64,000 nucleotides of DNA from assembly GCF_001050375.1 (NCBI RefSeq), contig NZ_KQ130487.1:154698-218697 (forward strand), written 5' to 3'. Under the pieces are notes generated by a model that saw nothing but the letters and a program-made list of their open reading frames with translations, ran no database searches and was not told the DNA's origin. Shown here one piece after another: positions 8,264-18,060 of this stretch. Position 1 is the stretch's first letter, and every line of letters begins with the position of its first letter. Source of the DNA: Catenovulum maritimum. GTDB taxonomy: Bacteria; Pseudomonadota; Gammaproteobacteria; Enterobacterales; Alteromonadaceae. The position numbers and the translations under genes were made by a program.

Positions 8264-10186
8264 ATGGGTATTTTCGAGCATTTTCAACAAAGATATGAAT
8301 CTACGAAAGAAGAAGAATACACAATTCAAGAGTTTCTTGAACTGTGTAAATCAGATCCGAGTGTTTACGCTAATTCAGCAGAAAGATTACTGACCGCTAT
8401 AGGTGAACCAGAAATGGTTGATACCTCCAAAATACCTAGGTTAAGTCGTATTTTCTCCAACAGAGTGATAGCTAGGTACCCTGCATTTGATGAGTTTTAT
8501 GGCATGGAAGAGGCAATTGAGCAGATTGTTTCTTATTTAAAACATGCAGCTCAAGGCTTAGAAGAAAAGAAACAAATTCTCTATCTATTAGGTCCTGTTG
8601 GTGGCGGTAAAAGCTCGCTAGCTGAAAAAATAAAAAGCCTAGTTCAAAAATGTCCGATTTACATCATCAAGGGGTCACCTGTTAATGATCATCCCTTGTG
8701 TTTATTTGATGTAAGCGAAGATGGAGAAATATTAGAGAAAGAATACGGTATCCCAAATCGATACGTCAAAACCATAATGTCGCCGTGGGCACGAAAAAGA
8801 CTGCATGAATTTAATGGTGATATTAGCCAATTTAAAGTCGTAAAAGTTTATCCATCTATTCTTGACCAAGTGGGAATCGCAAAAACAGAACCTGGTGATG
8901 ACAATAATCAAGATATCTCTGCGCTTGTTGGTAAAGTGGATATACGCCGCTTAGATGAATATGCTCAACACGATCCTGATGCCTATAGCTACTCTGGAGC
9001 TCTTTGTAGAGCAAACCAAGGTGTGATGGAATTTGTAGAGATGTTTAAGGCACCAATTAAAGTACTGCATCCGTTATTAACAGCAACTCAAGAAGGCAAC
9101 TACAACCCAACAGAAGGTATGTCAGCACTTCCTTTTGACGGCATTATTTTAGCTCATTCAAATGAATCAGAATGGCAGTCCTTCCGTAATAACAAAAATA
9201 ATGAAGCATTTTTAGACAGAGTTTACATAGTAAAAGTGCCTTACTGTTTACGTATCTCAGAAGAGATTAAAATATACAGAAAGTTACTGGAAAACAGCCA
9301 ACTAAACGAAGCGCCTTGCGCACCGGGTACGTTAGAAACCCTAGCTCAATTTTCAGTACTTTCTAGAGTAAAGCCACCCGAAAATTCAAGTATCTATTCT
9401 AAAGTCAGAGTCTATGACGGTGAGAGTTTAAAAGATACCGACCCTAAAGCGAAATCACACCAAGAGTACCGAGATTTTGCTGGGGTTGATGAAGGTATGA
9501 ACGGTTTATCGACTCGATTTGCGTTTAAGATTCTATCTCGTGTATTTAACTTTGATCATGCCGAAGTAGCAGCTAATCCAGTGCACCTGTTTTATGTGCT
9601 TGAGCAACAAATTGAACGCGAGCAATTCCCAAATGAAGTTGCTGAGCAATATTTAGAATTCTTAAAAGGTTACTTAACCCCTAAATACGTTGAATTTATA
9701 GGTAAAGAGATACAAACCGCTTACTTAGAATCTTACTCTGAATACGGCCAGAACATTTTTGACCGCTATGTTACTTATGCTGATTTTTGGATCCAAGATC
9801 AAGAATATCGAGATCCTGAAACAGGACAACTATTCGATCGCTCAGCTTTAAATAGCGAGCTAGAAAAAATAGAAAAACCGGCAGGGATTAGTAACCCCAA
9901 AGATTTCAGAAATGAGATAGTCAACTTTGTGTTAAGAGCGAGAGCAAATAAGGGCGGGCATAACCCTAAATGGACGAGTTATGAAAAATTAAGAACGGTT
10001 ATTGAGAAAAAAATGTTTTCCAATACCGAAGAGTTACTGCCTGTAATTTCATTTAATGCAAAAACATCAAATGAAGACCAGAAGAAGCACGATGACTTTG
10101 TAGAACGAATGATGGAGAAAGGTTACACCAGAAAACAGGTCCGACTTCTATCCGAATGGTATTTACGAGTTAGAAAATCTTCATAA
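8264..10186 (+). CDS. yeaG: PrkA-family serine protein kinase / AAA+ protein YeaG
   Basis: This 640-residue protein is close in length and sequence to Escherichia YeaG (644). The N-terminal PrkA AAA domain holds a Walker A motif GPVGGGKSS at about residues 110-118, and the family block VIARYPAFDEFYGMEEAIEQ just before it. The C-terminal PrkA kinase-like domain follows. In enterics YeaG acts with YeaH in adaptation to sustained nitrogen starvation and stationary phase; PrkA homologues are described both as kinases and as AAA+ proteases. In-frame TTG, ATG and GTG codons lie upstream, but the ATG at 8264 has GGAGG five bases before it and gives the conserved MGIFEHFQQRYE start. It heads a three-gene unit. 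Confidence 0.96.
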   Translation: MGIFEHFQQRYESTKEEEYTIQEFLELCKSDPSVYANSAERLLTAIGEPEMVDTSKIPRLSRIFSNRVIARYPAFDEFYGMEEAIEQIVSYLKHAAQGLEEKKQILYLLGPVGGGKSSLAEKIKSLVQKCPIYIIKGSPVNDHPLCLFDVSEDGEILEKEYGIPNRYVKTIMSPWARKRLHEFNGDISQFKVVKVYPSILDQVGIAKTEPGDDNNQDISALVGKVDIRRLDEYAQHDPDAYSYSGALCRANQGVMEFVEMFKAPIKVLHPLLTATQEGNYNPTEGMSALPFDGIILAHSNESEWQSFRNNKNNEAFLDRVYIVKVPYCLRISEEIKIYRKLLENSQLNEAPCAPGTLETLAQFSVLSRVKPPENSSIYSKVRVYDGESLKDTDPKAKSHQEYRDFAGVDEGMNGLSTRFAFKILSRVFNFDHAEVAANPVHLFYVLEQQIEREQFPNEVAEQYLEFLKGYLTPKYVEFIGKEIQTAYLESYSEYGQNIFDRYVTYADFWIQDQEYRDPETGQLFDRSALNSELEKIEKPAGISNPKDFRNEIVNFVLRARANKGGHNPKWTSYEKLRTVIEKKMFSNTEELLPVISFNAKTSNEDQKKHDDFVERMMEKGYTRKQVRLLSEWYLRVRKSS

Positions 10187-10210
10187 GCCATTGATTGCAA
10201 GTTAAATAAT

Positions 10211-10228
10211 GGCGGCTTATATGCCGCC
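10211..10228 (+). promoter_or_regulatory. GC-rich hairpin between yeaG and yeaH
   Basis: GGCGGC and GCCGCC are separated by six bases and lie 25 bases after the yeaG stop. No T tract follows. It may stabilise the upstream message or reduce read-through into yeaH. Confidence 0.4.
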
Positions 10229-10282
10229 TAGCAAATATATTCAGATCCAATCTGACTATTCAGCTTGAATTAAGGGGCGTAT

Positions 10283-11557
10283 ATGGCGAATTTTATTGAT
10301 CGTCGACTCAATGCAAAAAATAAAAGTGCGGTTAACCGCCGGCGCTTTCTGCAGCGCTATAACAAACAAATAAAAGAAGCAGTTTCTGATGCCGTCAATA
10401 AGCGAAGCGTTACTGATTTAGACTCGGGTGAAAGTATTAGCATTCCGACTAAAGATGTCTCTGAACCCGTTTTCCATCATGGAAAAGGCGGTAATCGAGA
10501 TATGGTCCACCCTGGTAACGACCAATTCTCACAAGGAGATAGAATAAAGCGCCCACCTGCTGGCGAAGGCGGCGGTTCAGGCCAAGGTGAAGCCAGTCCA
10601 GATGGCGAAGGCAATGATGAATTTGTTTTCCAGATTTCAAAAGAAGAGTATCTAGATATCTTATTTGAAGATTTGGAATTGCCAAATCTGCAAAAAAATC
10701 AACTCGCTAAAATCACAGAATATAAAACCGTAAGAGCCGGTTTTAAATCAGACGGCAACCCAAATGGGATTGATATCGTTAGATCAGTCAAAAATTCATT
10801 GGCTCGCCGTACTGCTATGTCTGGTAAGTACAAAAAACGTTTAAAACAAGCTAAAGAGCAACTTGAATTAATACTTGCAGAACCAGACGAGAATGCTTCA
10901 GAAATTGAAATTCTACAAAATGAAATTGAAGAGCTTGAAGCAAAAATCAAAAAAATTCCTTTTATAGATGAGTTTGATCTTAGGTACAAAAATTTTGAGC
11001 AACAGGCAGTACCAACCAGTAAAGCCGTTATGTTTTGCTTAATGGATGTATCTGGCTCAATGGACCAAGCAACAAAAGATATAGCTAAACGCTTTTATAT
11101 TTTGCTCTACTTATTTTTAACTCGTACCTATAAAAATGTAGAAGTAGTTTACATACGACATCACACCCAAGCTAAAGAAGTTGATGAGCAAGAGTTCTTC
11201 TATTCTCAAGAGACGGGCGGGACTATAGTGTCGAGTGCGATTAAATTAATGGATGAAATTGTCAAAAAGCGTTATCCAGAGAATCAATGGAATATATATG
11301 CAGCACAAGCTTCTGACGGTGATAACTGGGCTGATGACTCACCACTATGCAGTGAGCTTCTGATTAAAAATATCATTCCAACTATTCGTTATTACGCTTA
11401 TATAGAAATCACCAATAGAAATCATCAATCGCTTTGGCGTGAATATGAACAAATAGCAGAGCAATACAGTAACTTCGCGATACAACATATCAAAGACGTA
11501 AGCGATATTTATCCTGTATTCCGAGAACTTTTCAAAAAACAAATCAAACAAAAATAA
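10283..11557 (+). CDS. yeaH: UPF0229 protein YeaH, VWA-domain partner of PrkA
   Basis: This 424-residue cytoplasmic protein belongs to UPF0229. It starts [19 protein letters not shown], as the family does, with an AAGGGG ribosome-binding site upstream. A charged, glycine-rich linker (about residues 90-115) and a helical coiled segment (about 175-225) precede a C-terminal von Willebrand A-like domain. The metal-site motif D-V-S-G-S-M is at about residues 255-260. In enterics the gene is co-transcribed with yeaG and induced under nitrogen starvation. Here it sits 96 bases after yeaG and 9 bases before the spoVR gene, which supports one operon. Its biochemical role is not established. Confidence 0.94.
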   Translation: MANFIDRRLNAKNKSAVNRRRFLQRYNKQIKEAVSDAVNKRSVTDLDSGESISIPTKDVSEPVFHHGKGGNRDMVHPGNDQFSQGDRIKRPPAGEGGGSGQGEASPDGEGNDEFVFQISKEEYLDILFEDLELPNLQKNQLAKITEYKTVRAGFKSDGNPNGIDIVRSVKNSLARRTAMSGKYKKRLKQAKEQLELILAEPDENASEIEILQNEIEELEAKIKKIPFIDEFDLRYKNFEQQAVPTSKAVMFCLMDVSGSMDQATKDIAKRFYILLYLFLTRTYKNVEVVYIRHHTQAKEVDEQEFFYSQETGGTIVSSAIKLMDEIVKKRYPENQWNIYAAQASDGDNWADDSPLCSELLIKNIIPTIRYYAYIEITNRNHQSLWREYEQIAEQYSNFAIQHIKDVSDIYPVFRELFKKQIKQK

Positions 11558-11566
11558 GGTGGCGTT

Positions 11567-13096
11567 ATGCAAGCTAAAAAACAAGCACACACACCTCTAG
11601 ATGACGGTCCAGAGTGGACATTTGAATTATTAGATGCGTATCACAAAGAAATAAAAAGAGTTGCCGAATATTATAAGTTGGATACCTATCCAAACCAAAT
11701 AGAGATAATTACAGCTGAGCAAATGATGGATGCATATTCCAGCATAGGTATGCCGATTGGATACAGCCATTGGTCATTTGGTAAAAAATTCATTCAAACA
11801 GAGCAAAATTATAAACGCGGTTACATGGGGTTAGCCTATGAAATCGTGATTAATTCAGATCCTTGTATCTCATATTTAATGGAAGAAAATACCATAACTA
11901 TGCAGGCACTAGTTATGGCACATGCCTGCTATGGACATAACTCATTTTTTAAAAACAATTACTTATTTACAACTTGGACAGATGCCAGCTCAATTATCGA
12001 CTACTTATTATTTGCCAAAAATTACATTGCAGAATGCGAAGAGAAGTATGGGTTTCAAGAAGTTGAGCTAATTCTAGATTCGTGTCATGCGTTAATGAAT
12101 TTTGGTGTGGATAGATATAAACGTCCACAAAAAATCTCAATTCATGAAGAACAAAGAAGACAACAAGAAAGAGCAAGTTACCTGCAATCACAAGTCAATG
12201 ATTTATGGCGCACTGTGCCGAATAAAAAGAAAAAAAGTAAAACTGAAAATATTAGATTCCCATCAGAACCGCAAGAAAACTTGCTTTATTTTATCGAAAA
12301 GAATGCCCCTATGCTTGAACCTTGGCAAAGGGAATTAGTCAGGATAGTAAGAAAAATATCCCAGTATTTTTATCCACAAAAACAAACTCAGGTGATGAAC
12401 GAAGGTTGGGCGACCTTTTGGCACTATACAATTTTAAATCACTTGTTTGACGAAGGTTTGTTATCCGATCGTTTCATGCTGGAGTTTTTGCAGTCTCATA
12501 CTGGTGTTATTTACCAACCACCTTATAACAGCGACTATTACTCTGGGATAAATCCTTATGCGTTAGGATTTAACATGTTTGTTGATCTTCGCCGTATTTG
12601 CGAACACCCAACTGAAGAAGATAAACATTGGTTTCCTGAAATAGCAGGCTCAGACTGGTTAGAAACCTTACATTTTGCAATGCTAAACTTTAAAGATGAA
12701 AGTTTTATTAGCCAATATTTATCACCTAAATTAATCCGAGATTTAAAATTATTTCATATTAATGATGACGACTATCGAAATTTTGTTGAAGTGACTTCGA
12801 TCCACAACGAACAAGGTTACAAAGATATTAGGAATGCATTATCAAGCCAGTACAATCTAAGCAACTTGGAGCCAAACATCCAAGTTTATAATGTGGATGT
12901 GAACGGTGATCGTTCTTTGACTTTAAGATACAAATCACAAAACAGAATTCCATTAGCCGATAGCAGAAAAGAAGTACTGAAGCACCTGTATCGTTTATGG
13001 CAATTCGATGTGAAGTTAGAGGAAGAAATGTCAGATGGCAGTATAAAACAGCTAGAACGCTGTCCAACAGAGAACAAAAAAGTGTCTTTAGACTGA
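11567..13096 (+). CDS. ycgB: SpoVR family protein YcgB
   Basis: This 509-residue protein matches the SpoVR/YcgB family in length. Conserved features include the SHWSFGKKF motif near residue 65, the [13 protein letters not shown] block, the [15 protein letters not shown] motif with HExxH-like character in the middle, and the C-terminal [20 protein letters not shown] block. In Bacillus SpoVR takes part in spore cortex formation; in proteobacteria the gene belongs to stationary-phase regulons and travels with yeaG and yeaH. Here it begins 9 bases after yeaH, completing the PrkA-YeaH-SpoVR set that in Escherichia is split over two loci. Catalytic activity is unproven. Confidence 0.95.
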   Translation: MQAKKQAHTPLDDGPEWTFELLDAYHKEIKRVAEYYKLDTYPNQIEIITAEQMMDAYSSIGMPIGYSHWSFGKKFIQTEQNYKRGYMGLAYEIVINSDPCISYLMEENTITMQALVMAHACYGHNSFFKNNYLFTTWTDASSIIDYLLFAKNYIAECEEKYGFQEVELILDSCHALMNFGVDRYKRPQKISIHEEQRRQQERASYLQSQVNDLWRTVPNKKKKSKTENIRFPSEPQENLLYFIEKNAPMLEPWQRELVRIVRKISQYFYPQKQTQVMNEGWATFWHYTILNHLFDEGLLSDRFMLEFLQSHTGVIYQPPYNSDYYSGINPYALGFNMFVDLRRICEHPTEEDKHWFPEIAGSDWLETLHFAMLNFKDESFISQYLSPKLIRDLKLFHINDDDYRNFVEVTSIHNEQGYKDIRNALSSQYNLSNLEPNIQVYNVDVNGDRSLTLRYKSQNRIPLADSRKEVLKHLYRLWQFDVKLEEEMSDGSIKQLERCPTENKKVSLD

Positions 13097-13121
13097 CGCG
13101 GGATCCAAATTTAAGTATAAT
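13093..13121 (+). promoter_or_regulatory. Candidate sigma70 promoter for prmA
   Basis: CTGACG at 13093-13098, 17 bases, then TATAAT at 13116-13121. It overlaps the ycgB stop codon and would start transcription about 25 bases before the prmA ATG, so prmA may be expressed apart from the stress operon. Confidence 0.5.
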
Positions 13122-13151
13122 CGCCACAAAATTGTTAAACGACATACTTAT

Positions 13152-14030
13152 ATGCCTTGGATTCAAATTCGCTACACCACAGATAAGCAAAGCGCCGATT
13201 TAGTTTCAGATGAAATGTCTGAATTAGGCGCTGTTTCAGTCACATTTTTAGACGCCCACGACACGCCTATTTACGAGCCTAAACCGGGTGATTTTATTTT
13301 ATGGGACACGACAATAGCGATTGGACTTTTTGATGCTGAAATAGATGCAGATGCGATTATTGAGCAGCTAAAAAGCTTTCCATTTGGCAATAAAGGTCAA
13401 TATAAGGTTGAGCAACTCGAAGACAAAGACTGGATCAGAGAATGGATGGACAGTTTCAAACCAATCCAGTTTGGTCAAAAACTATGGATATGTCCAAGCT
13501 GGTGTGAAGCGCCCGATCCAGAAGCAGTCAACGTTATTTTAGATCCTGGACTTGCATTTGGTACAGGTACTCATCCAACAACGTCTTTATGCCTAAAATG
13601 GTTAGATCAACAAATTAGCGGAAAAGAGTTAGTGGTCGACTTTGGCTGCGGCTCTGGCATTTTAGCGGTTGCTGCATTGAAACTAGGTGCGGACAAAGTG
13701 ATAGGCATTGATATAGATCCTCAAGCTTTACAAGCTTCAGAAGCAAATGCCGAAAGAAATCAAGTCACTGATAAATTGGAATTATACTTACCAGAAAATC
13801 AGCCAGAAGCCCAAGCTGACATAGTGGTTGCCAATATTTTAGCCGGTCCACTCAGAGAATTAGCCGAAATTATCACAGCCTATGTTAAACCTGGTGGTAA
13901 ACTCGCTATGTCAGGTATATTAGAGTCTCAAGCTGAATCAATTCACCAAATCTATAGCCAATGGTTTGATTTAGAGCCGACAGAAATAGAAGGTGATTGG
14001 TGCCGTGTTTCAGGTACTAAAAAAGCGTAA
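13152..14030 (+). CDS. prmA: Ribosomal protein L11 methyltransferase
   Basis: This 292-residue enzyme trimethylates ribosomal protein L11 using S-adenosylmethionine. The N-terminal substrate-recognition domain (MPWIQIRY...) is followed by a Rossmann methyltransferase domain with [15 protein letters not shown], the SAM-binding [15 protein letters not shown] at about residues 161-175, and [10 protein letters not shown]. All are PrmA signatures and the length is typical. It is the last gene of the plus-strand block and is followed by a stem-loop at 14048-14071. Confidence 0.97.
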   Translation: MPWIQIRYTTDKQSADLVSDEMSELGAVSVTFLDAHDTPIYEPKPGDFILWDTTIAIGLFDAEIDADAIIEQLKSFPFGNKGQYKVEQLEDKDWIREWMDSFKPIQFGQKLWICPSWCEAPDPEAVNVILDPGLAFGTGTHPTTSLCLKWLDQQISGKELVVDFGCGSGILAVAALKLGADKVIGIDIDPQALQASEANAERNQVTDKLELYLPENQPEAQADIVVANILAGPLRELAEIITAYVKPGGKLAMSGILESQAESIHQIYSQWFDLEPTEIEGDWCRVSGTKKA

Positions 14031-14047
14031 ACGAGTAAGTAAATCTT

Positions 14048-14071
14048 AAGGCGAGTAACCCACCTCGCCTT
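14048..14071. terminator. Bidirectional terminator-like hairpin after prmA
   Basis: AAGGCGAG and CTCGCCTT form an 8-bp perfect stem around an 8-base loop, between convergent prmA and the small gene at 14081-14413. No long T tract follows. Confidence 0.6.
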
Positions 14072-14080
14072 CTGATATAG

Positions 14081-14413
14081 CTAAAGCAAGTCTTTGATAC
14101 TTTGATATAACTTGATCGCTTCCTGCTCTGTTAGCCCTGCAGCGCTTGCTGCTTCACCAAGACTGCTAGACACCCGAATAGATTGGCTCGCATTATTATC
14201 TCCAGACTCTTCTAACTGAGCATCAACTGCACTCTGATTATCTGCCCCTGTTTTTTGCAAAATTTGAGCTTGAGGTGACAAAGTAACTTGAGTTTCTTGT
14301 TGAACAGGTCCTAACGCTGGATATTGAGATTCAGGCACAGCATTCGCCTTTTCAGCAATATTTAAGCCGACGCCTGAACTGGAATTAGGTAAGGTGTTAA
14401 AGTTAATTTCCAT
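14081..14413 (-). CDS. Hypothetical 110-residue protein, low complexity with helical C-terminus
   Basis: I do not recognise this protein. It has no signal peptide or membrane segment. The N-terminal 85 residues are Asn/Ser/Gln/Ala-rich and probably disordered, with a TLSPQAQILQK stretch often seen in flagellar and motility-associated small proteins. The last 25 residues form a likely helix with LTEQEAIKLYQSIKDLL. The ATG at 14413 has a GAGG box eight bases upstream. A second small gene lies behind it on the same strand, and a YjfB-like gene lies nearby on the other, so a link to motility is possible but unproven. Confidence 0.7.
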   Translation of the reverse strand: MEINFNTLPNSSSGVGLNIAEKANAVPESQYPALGPVQQETQVTLSPQAQILQKTGADNQSAVDAQLEESGDNNASQSIRVSSSLGEAASAAGLTEQEAIKLYQSIKDLL

Positions 14414-14467
14414 AAGTGAACCTCAAGGTATTCAATTCAATTATAGTCAACTTGTCGTTTTTTTGAA

Positions 14468-14791
14468 CTAATGCATTTTATCTGCGTTATTAAACTCATT
14501 GATGAATTTAGCTTGAGTGGCAAAAATTATTTCCAATTGTTTTACCATGGGTTTAATTGCTTCAGGGCTAAAATCTGTTTTGTGATTTTCAGTCAACTCG
14601 TAAAAAGCTTTACCGACTTCTTCTACGTAAGGTAAAAAACGATCCGACTTAGCTTCAAAACCTGTCGTAAATATAGCTTTATATTTACCATGGCCCTGCT
14701 CTTGGATCTCATCTAAAAATTTATCACAATCAATGGCTTGCTTATAAGCTGTTGCTAAGCTTTGGCGTAGGGCTTCTATAATATTTTGCAT
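14468..14791 (-). CDS. Hypothetical 107-residue helical protein
   Basis: I do not recognise this protein. It is predicted to be soluble and all-helical, with charged and aromatic residues spread evenly and no signal peptide. I chose the ATG at 14791 (MQNIIEAL) with a GAGAG box upstream; an in-frame TTG at 14812 would add seven residues. It lies 54 bases upstream of the 110-residue gene on the same strand and could be co-transcribed with it. Confidence 0.7.
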   Translation of the reverse strand: MQNIIEALRQSLATAYKQAIDCDKFLDEIQEQGHGKYKAIFTTGFEAKSDRFLPYVEEVGKAFYELTENHKTDFSPEAIKPMVKQLEIIFATQAKFINEFNNADKMH

Positions 14792-14942
14792 CAAAACACT
14801 CTCATTCTTCAATTAAGCGTATTTTATTCGATTTTTTTACTAAAGTCTTGAGCAATGCAGCCGATACAGTTTATGAGGGTAATCCCGCTCTCGATTAAAC
14901 CATTAATATCCTTAGGGATATTAATATTGTTTGGAGACACTT

Positions 14943-15137
14943 ATGCAAATAAGTTCATCTAGTTCTGGTCAATCGCAAGTTGGTGGTGTAAGCGAAGAAC
15001 TTCGCGCTGCAAAATTAGCTAAAACACAACAAGAAGCAGAGGGTAAAGCCGCTGTGGAATTGTTAGAATCTGCCAATGTTTCCCCTCCTCAATCGGCAGA
15101 TCCAGCAGTTGGCCAAAATATCAATATAAAGGTTTAA
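14943..15137 (+). CDS. Small YjfB-like putative motility protein
   Basis: This 64-residue protein begins MQISSSSSGQSQ and has a central helix rich in Ala, Lys and Gln (LRAAKLAKTQQEAEGKAAVE). It ends GQNINIKV, which resembles the closing motif of YjfB-family putative motility proteins. The ATG at 14943 has GGAG six bases upstream; an in-frame ATG at 14931 has no such site. Family assignment rests on pattern recall and is tentative. Role unknown. Confidence 0.65.
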   Translation: MQISSSSSGQSQVGGVSEELRAAKLAKTQQEAEGKAAVELLESANVSPPQSADPAVGQNINIKV

Positions 15138-15206
15138 CCTTGTGCAAAGTTAGGCTGTACTGCCAATTTGTAATGGTAGGAAAGCTTAACGCCCCTCTAC
15201 AATGCA

Positions 15207-15243
15207 TGCTCTAATCCAAGTTATCATAGCTTGGAACAGAGCA
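15207..15243. terminator. Bidirectional terminator hairpin before epmB end
   Basis: Arms TGCTCT..TCCAAG and CTTGGA..AGAGCA pair around a 9-base loop with a 2x2 internal loop. A run of five Ts follows on the plus strand a few bases later. It lies between the convergent small motility-like gene and epmB. Confidence 0.65.
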
Positions 15244-15259
15244 GGTATTGTTTTTAACT

Positions 15260-16255
15260 TTATCCAGTAAAAACAATTGGGGTTTTACTCGCTTCTCCGG
15301 CTTCTTCTCTGACCCATTTAGGTACTAAAAATCCTGGCAGTTCAGCTCTTAATCCAGCTTGAAGTTTGGCAACATACTCATCATCCTGATAAAAATGTGC
15401 AGCACCAGATACTTTGTCAAATAAGTGGATGTAATAAGGTAAAATACCAAGCTCAAATAAACGCTCACTTAAATTAACCAAAGCACTGATATTATCATTT
15501 ACCGCTTTTAGCAACACAGCTTGATTCAATAAAGTAATCTGATTGCTTTGCCATAGTGATAAATGCTCTTTTAATAAATCATCTAACTCATTTGCATGAT
15601 TAACATGCAGCACAATAATGCTTTTTAATCGGCTATTTACCAAAGCATGAGTTAGCTCAGGTGTAATTCTTTGGGGAATAACAATAGGCAAGCGCGTGTG
15701 AATTCTAATTCGAGTTAGATGCGGAATTTGCTCCAATGATGAAATAAGCTCAATTAGGTGCTTATCACTCGCCATTAAAGGATCGCCACCACTTAGCACA
15801 ACTTCGTTAATTTCCGGATGCGACTGGATATAATCAAAAGCCTGCTGCCAGCCTTGCTGATTAGGCGCGTTATCTTGATAAGGAAAATGTCGGCGGAAAC
15901 AATAGCGGCAATTAACAGCACATCCGGTTTTAAGAATAAATAAAACGCGACTTTTGTATTTATGTAATAGGCCTGGTAACACAGATTCATGTTCACCAAG
16001 TGGATCACTGACAAAGCCTTCAACCTGCTCAAACTCAAGCTGGTTTGTCATAACTTGTTTAAATAACGGATCATTTTCGTTGCCTTGTTCCATTTTAGCA
16101 ATAAAAGGCCTAGGTACTCTCAACGGAAAAAGCTTACGCGCAGAAAAACCGGCTTGATAAGCGGCAGCATCTATATTTAACAAAGACAATAATTCAGCAG
16201 GATCAGTTACTGTTTTAGCTAACTCTTTGCGCCAACAAGACTCGTATTTAAACAT
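15260..16255 (-). CDS. epmB: EF-P (R)-beta-lysine synthesis enzyme EpmB (lysine 2,3-aminomutase)
   Basis: This 331-residue radical-SAM enzyme converts (S)-alpha-lysine to (R)-beta-lysine, the group that EpmA attaches to elongation factor P. The radical SAM cluster motif is visible as C-A-V-N-C-R-Y-C-F at about residues 112-120, followed by the GGDPL motif. The length fits EpmB rather than the longer catabolic lysine aminomutases. It is divergent from efp (155 bases between starts), and epmA follows efp, so all three parts of the pathway are together. The ATG at 16255 has only a weak ribosome-binding site. Confidence 0.96.
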   Translation of the reverse strand: MFKYESCWRKELAKTVTDPAELLSLLNIDAAAYQAGFSARKLFPLRVPRPFIAKMEQGNENDPLFKQVMTNQLEFEQVEGFVSDPLGEHESVLPGLLHKYKSRVLFILKTGCAVNCRYCFRRHFPYQDNAPNQQGWQQAFDYIQSHPEINEVVLSGGDPLMASDKHLIELISSLEQIPHLTRIRIHTRLPIVIPQRITPELTHALVNSRLKSIIVLHVNHANELDDLLKEHLSLWQSNQITLLNQAVLLKAVNDNISALVNLSERLFELGILPYYIHLFDKVSGAAHFYQDDEYVAKLQAGLRAELPGFLVPKWVREEAGEASKTPIVFTG

Positions 16256-16410
16256 TCAATTTCTAATTTAATTCCTCAACCGCCGTATTTTAACTGAACT
16301 CAAGTATTATCAATAGCTGATTTAAGCTTAATTAAGTAAAAGGCTTTATAAAAAGTTAAATTAGGCTAAAATGCGCAGTTCTAAAAACGAATTAAATGAC
16401 AGAGGAAATC

Positions 16411-16977
16411 ATGGCTACAGTCAGTACCAACGAATTCCGCGGTGGCTTAAAAATCATGTTAGATGGTGAGCCATGCGCCATAATAGAAAATGAAATCGTA
16501 AAACCGGGTAAAGGCCAAGCTTTTAACCGAGTAAAAATCCGTAAGCTTATCTCAGGTAAAGTGTTAGAAAAAACCTTTAAATCTGGTGAATCTGTTGAAA
16601 AAGCGGAAGTTATGGATACAGACCTAGCTTACTTATATAACGATGGCGAGTTCTGGCACTTCATGAATAATGACACATTTGAACAAATTGCAGCTGATGC
16701 AAAAGCAATTGGTGATAATGAAAAGTGGTTAGTAGAACAAGATGTTTGCGTTATCACACTTTGGGATGGCAATCCTATCGCAGTTACACCACCAAATTTT
16801 GTTGAATTAGAAGTAACAGAAACCGATCCGGGTTTAAAAGGTGACACAGCTGGAACAGGTGGTAAACCTGCTACTTTAAATACTGGTGCGGTTGTACGAG
16901 TACCTTTATTTATTCAAATCGGTGAAGTAATTAAAGTAGACACTCGAACTGGTGAATACGTATCACGAGTTAAGTAA
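16411..16977 (+). CDS. efp: Elongation factor P
   Basis: This 188-residue translation factor binds between the P and E sites of the ribosome and relieves stalling at proline runs. The three beta-barrel domains are recognisable. The modified lysine is Lys34 in the loop VKPGKGQAF, as in organisms that use EpmA and EpmB. The C-terminal [13 protein letters not shown] is conserved. I chose the ATG at 16411 with an AGAGGAAA box; an in-frame ATG at 16396 lacks one. A terminator at 17021-17048 separates it from epmA. Confidence 0.98.
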   Translation: MATVSTNEFRGGLKIMLDGEPCAIIENEIVKPGKGQAFNRVKIRKLISGKVLEKTFKSGESVEKAEVMDTDLAYLYNDGEFWHFMNNDTFEQIAADAKAIGDNEKWLVEQDVCVITLWDGNPIAVTPPNFVELEVTETDPGLKGDTAGTGGKPATLNTGAVVRVPLFIQIGEVIKVDTRTGEYVSRVK

Positions 16978-17000
16978 CCCTTTGAACTCGGTTATTTAAC

Positions 17001-17018
17001 TAACCTGAATTCAGGTTA
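17001..17018. repeat. Perfect 18-bp palindrome TAACCTGAA/TTCAGGTTA
   Basis: It lies between the efp stop and the efp terminator. A related imperfect palindrome overlaps the ribosome-binding site of the gene at 27701, and a shorter TTAACC-CTC-GGTTAA hairpin occurs at 42253-42267. Confidence 0.75.
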
Positions 17019-17020
17019 AC

Positions 17021-17048
17021 AAAAGGGAGTTATTTAACTCCCTTTTTT
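17021..17048 (+). terminator. Rho-independent terminator of efp
   Basis: AAAAGGGAGTTA and AACTCCCTTTTTT form a strong stem with a short loop and a closing T run. Confidence 0.9.
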
Positions 17049-17082
17049 ATAGCGTAAAAATAACACACGAATAAACCCGCTT

Positions 17083-18054
17083 ATGACTTCCACTTGGCAA
17101 CCTACCGCAAGCATTAAAACTCTTAAACAAAGGGCTGCAATCATTCAACAAATTCGTCAATTCTTTTACGAGCGTAAGGTGATGGAAGTTGAAACCCCCC
17201 TGTTAGCCAGTGCAGGTGTAACAGATTTATATTTAGAAAACTTGATCACTGAGTTTCAAGGCCCCGGATTTGCAACGCCGAAAGAACTATACCTACAAAC
17301 GTCGCCTGAATTTGCGATGAAACGCTTGCTTGCAGCTGGTTCAGGCTGTATTTTCCAAATATGTAAAGCAGCTAGAGATGATGAATCGGGCAGGTATCAT
17401 AACCCTGAGTTTAGCATTCTCGAATGGTATAGAATCGGGTTTAATCATTTTGATTTAATTGATGAAATAGACCAATTACTCCAATTAGTACTTAGCTGCG
17501 AAAAAGCGGAAAGGTATAGTTACCAAGCAGTATTTCAGCAACACCTTGGGATAGATCCTCTAACGGCATCTGCCCAAGAATTAAAGCTAGCTTTAATGTC
17601 GCAAGGTGAAGCTGATTTAGCGAATATGAGTGACAATAAAACCGATTTGCTTCAATTTATTTTAAGCCAATGTATTGAACCTAAAATAGGTCAATCTAGG
17701 CCTTGTGTCATTTATAATTTTCCAGCTGAGCAGGCATCTTTGGCCAAAATTTCAAAACAAGATAACAGAGTCGCGGAAAGGTTCGAAATCTATTACAAAG
17801 GGATTGAACTCGCCAATGGTTTTCATGAGTTAACCGACTCAAATGAGCAAGCGAAACGCTTTGAACAAGACAATAAAGCTAGGGTAGAGGCAGGTAAAAA
17901 GCCGAAACCGATTGATTATAATTTATTAGCGGCATTGTCAGCTGGATTACCCGATTGCGCAGGCGTAGCCCTTGGAATAGATAGACTAGTTATGTTGGCA
18001 CTCAACAAGCCGCACATAGATCAGGTGCTGAGTTTTAATATACATAATTGTTAA
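17083..18054 (+). CDS. epmA: EF-P lysyl-transferase EpmA (PoxA/GenX)
   Basis: This 323-residue class II aminoacyl-tRNA-synthetase paralogue attaches (R)-beta-lysine to Lys34 of EF-P. It resembles the catalytic core of lysyl-tRNA synthetase without the anticodon-binding domain. Class II motif 2 (KAARDDESGRYHNPEFSILEWY) is near residues 102-123, and motif 3 (GVALGIDRLVMLAL) is near the C-terminus. Length matches Escherichia EpmA (325). It lies 105 bases after efp. A 165-bp repeat element starts seven bases after its stop codon. Confidence 0.97.
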   Translation: MTSTWQPTASIKTLKQRAAIIQQIRQFFYERKVMEVETPLLASAGVTDLYLENLITEFQGPGFATPKELYLQTSPEFAMKRLLAAGSGCIFQICKAARDDESGRYHNPEFSILEWYRIGFNHFDLIDEIDQLLQLVLSCEKAERYSYQAVFQQHLGIDPLTASAQELKLALMSQGEADLANMSDNKTDLLQFILSQCIEPKIGQSRPCVIYNFPAEQASLAKISKQDNRVAERFEIYYKGIELANGFHELTDSNEQAKRFEQDNKARVEAGKKPKPIDYNLLAALSAGLPDCAGVALGIDRLVMLALNKPHIDQVLSFNIHNC

Positions 18055-18060
18055 AATGGG

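Noticed and set aside
12102..12338. Plus-strand ORF inside ycgB in another frame
   Set aside because: It overlaps the strongly conserved SpoVR family frame and its Lys-rich translation reflects the AT-rich second frame.
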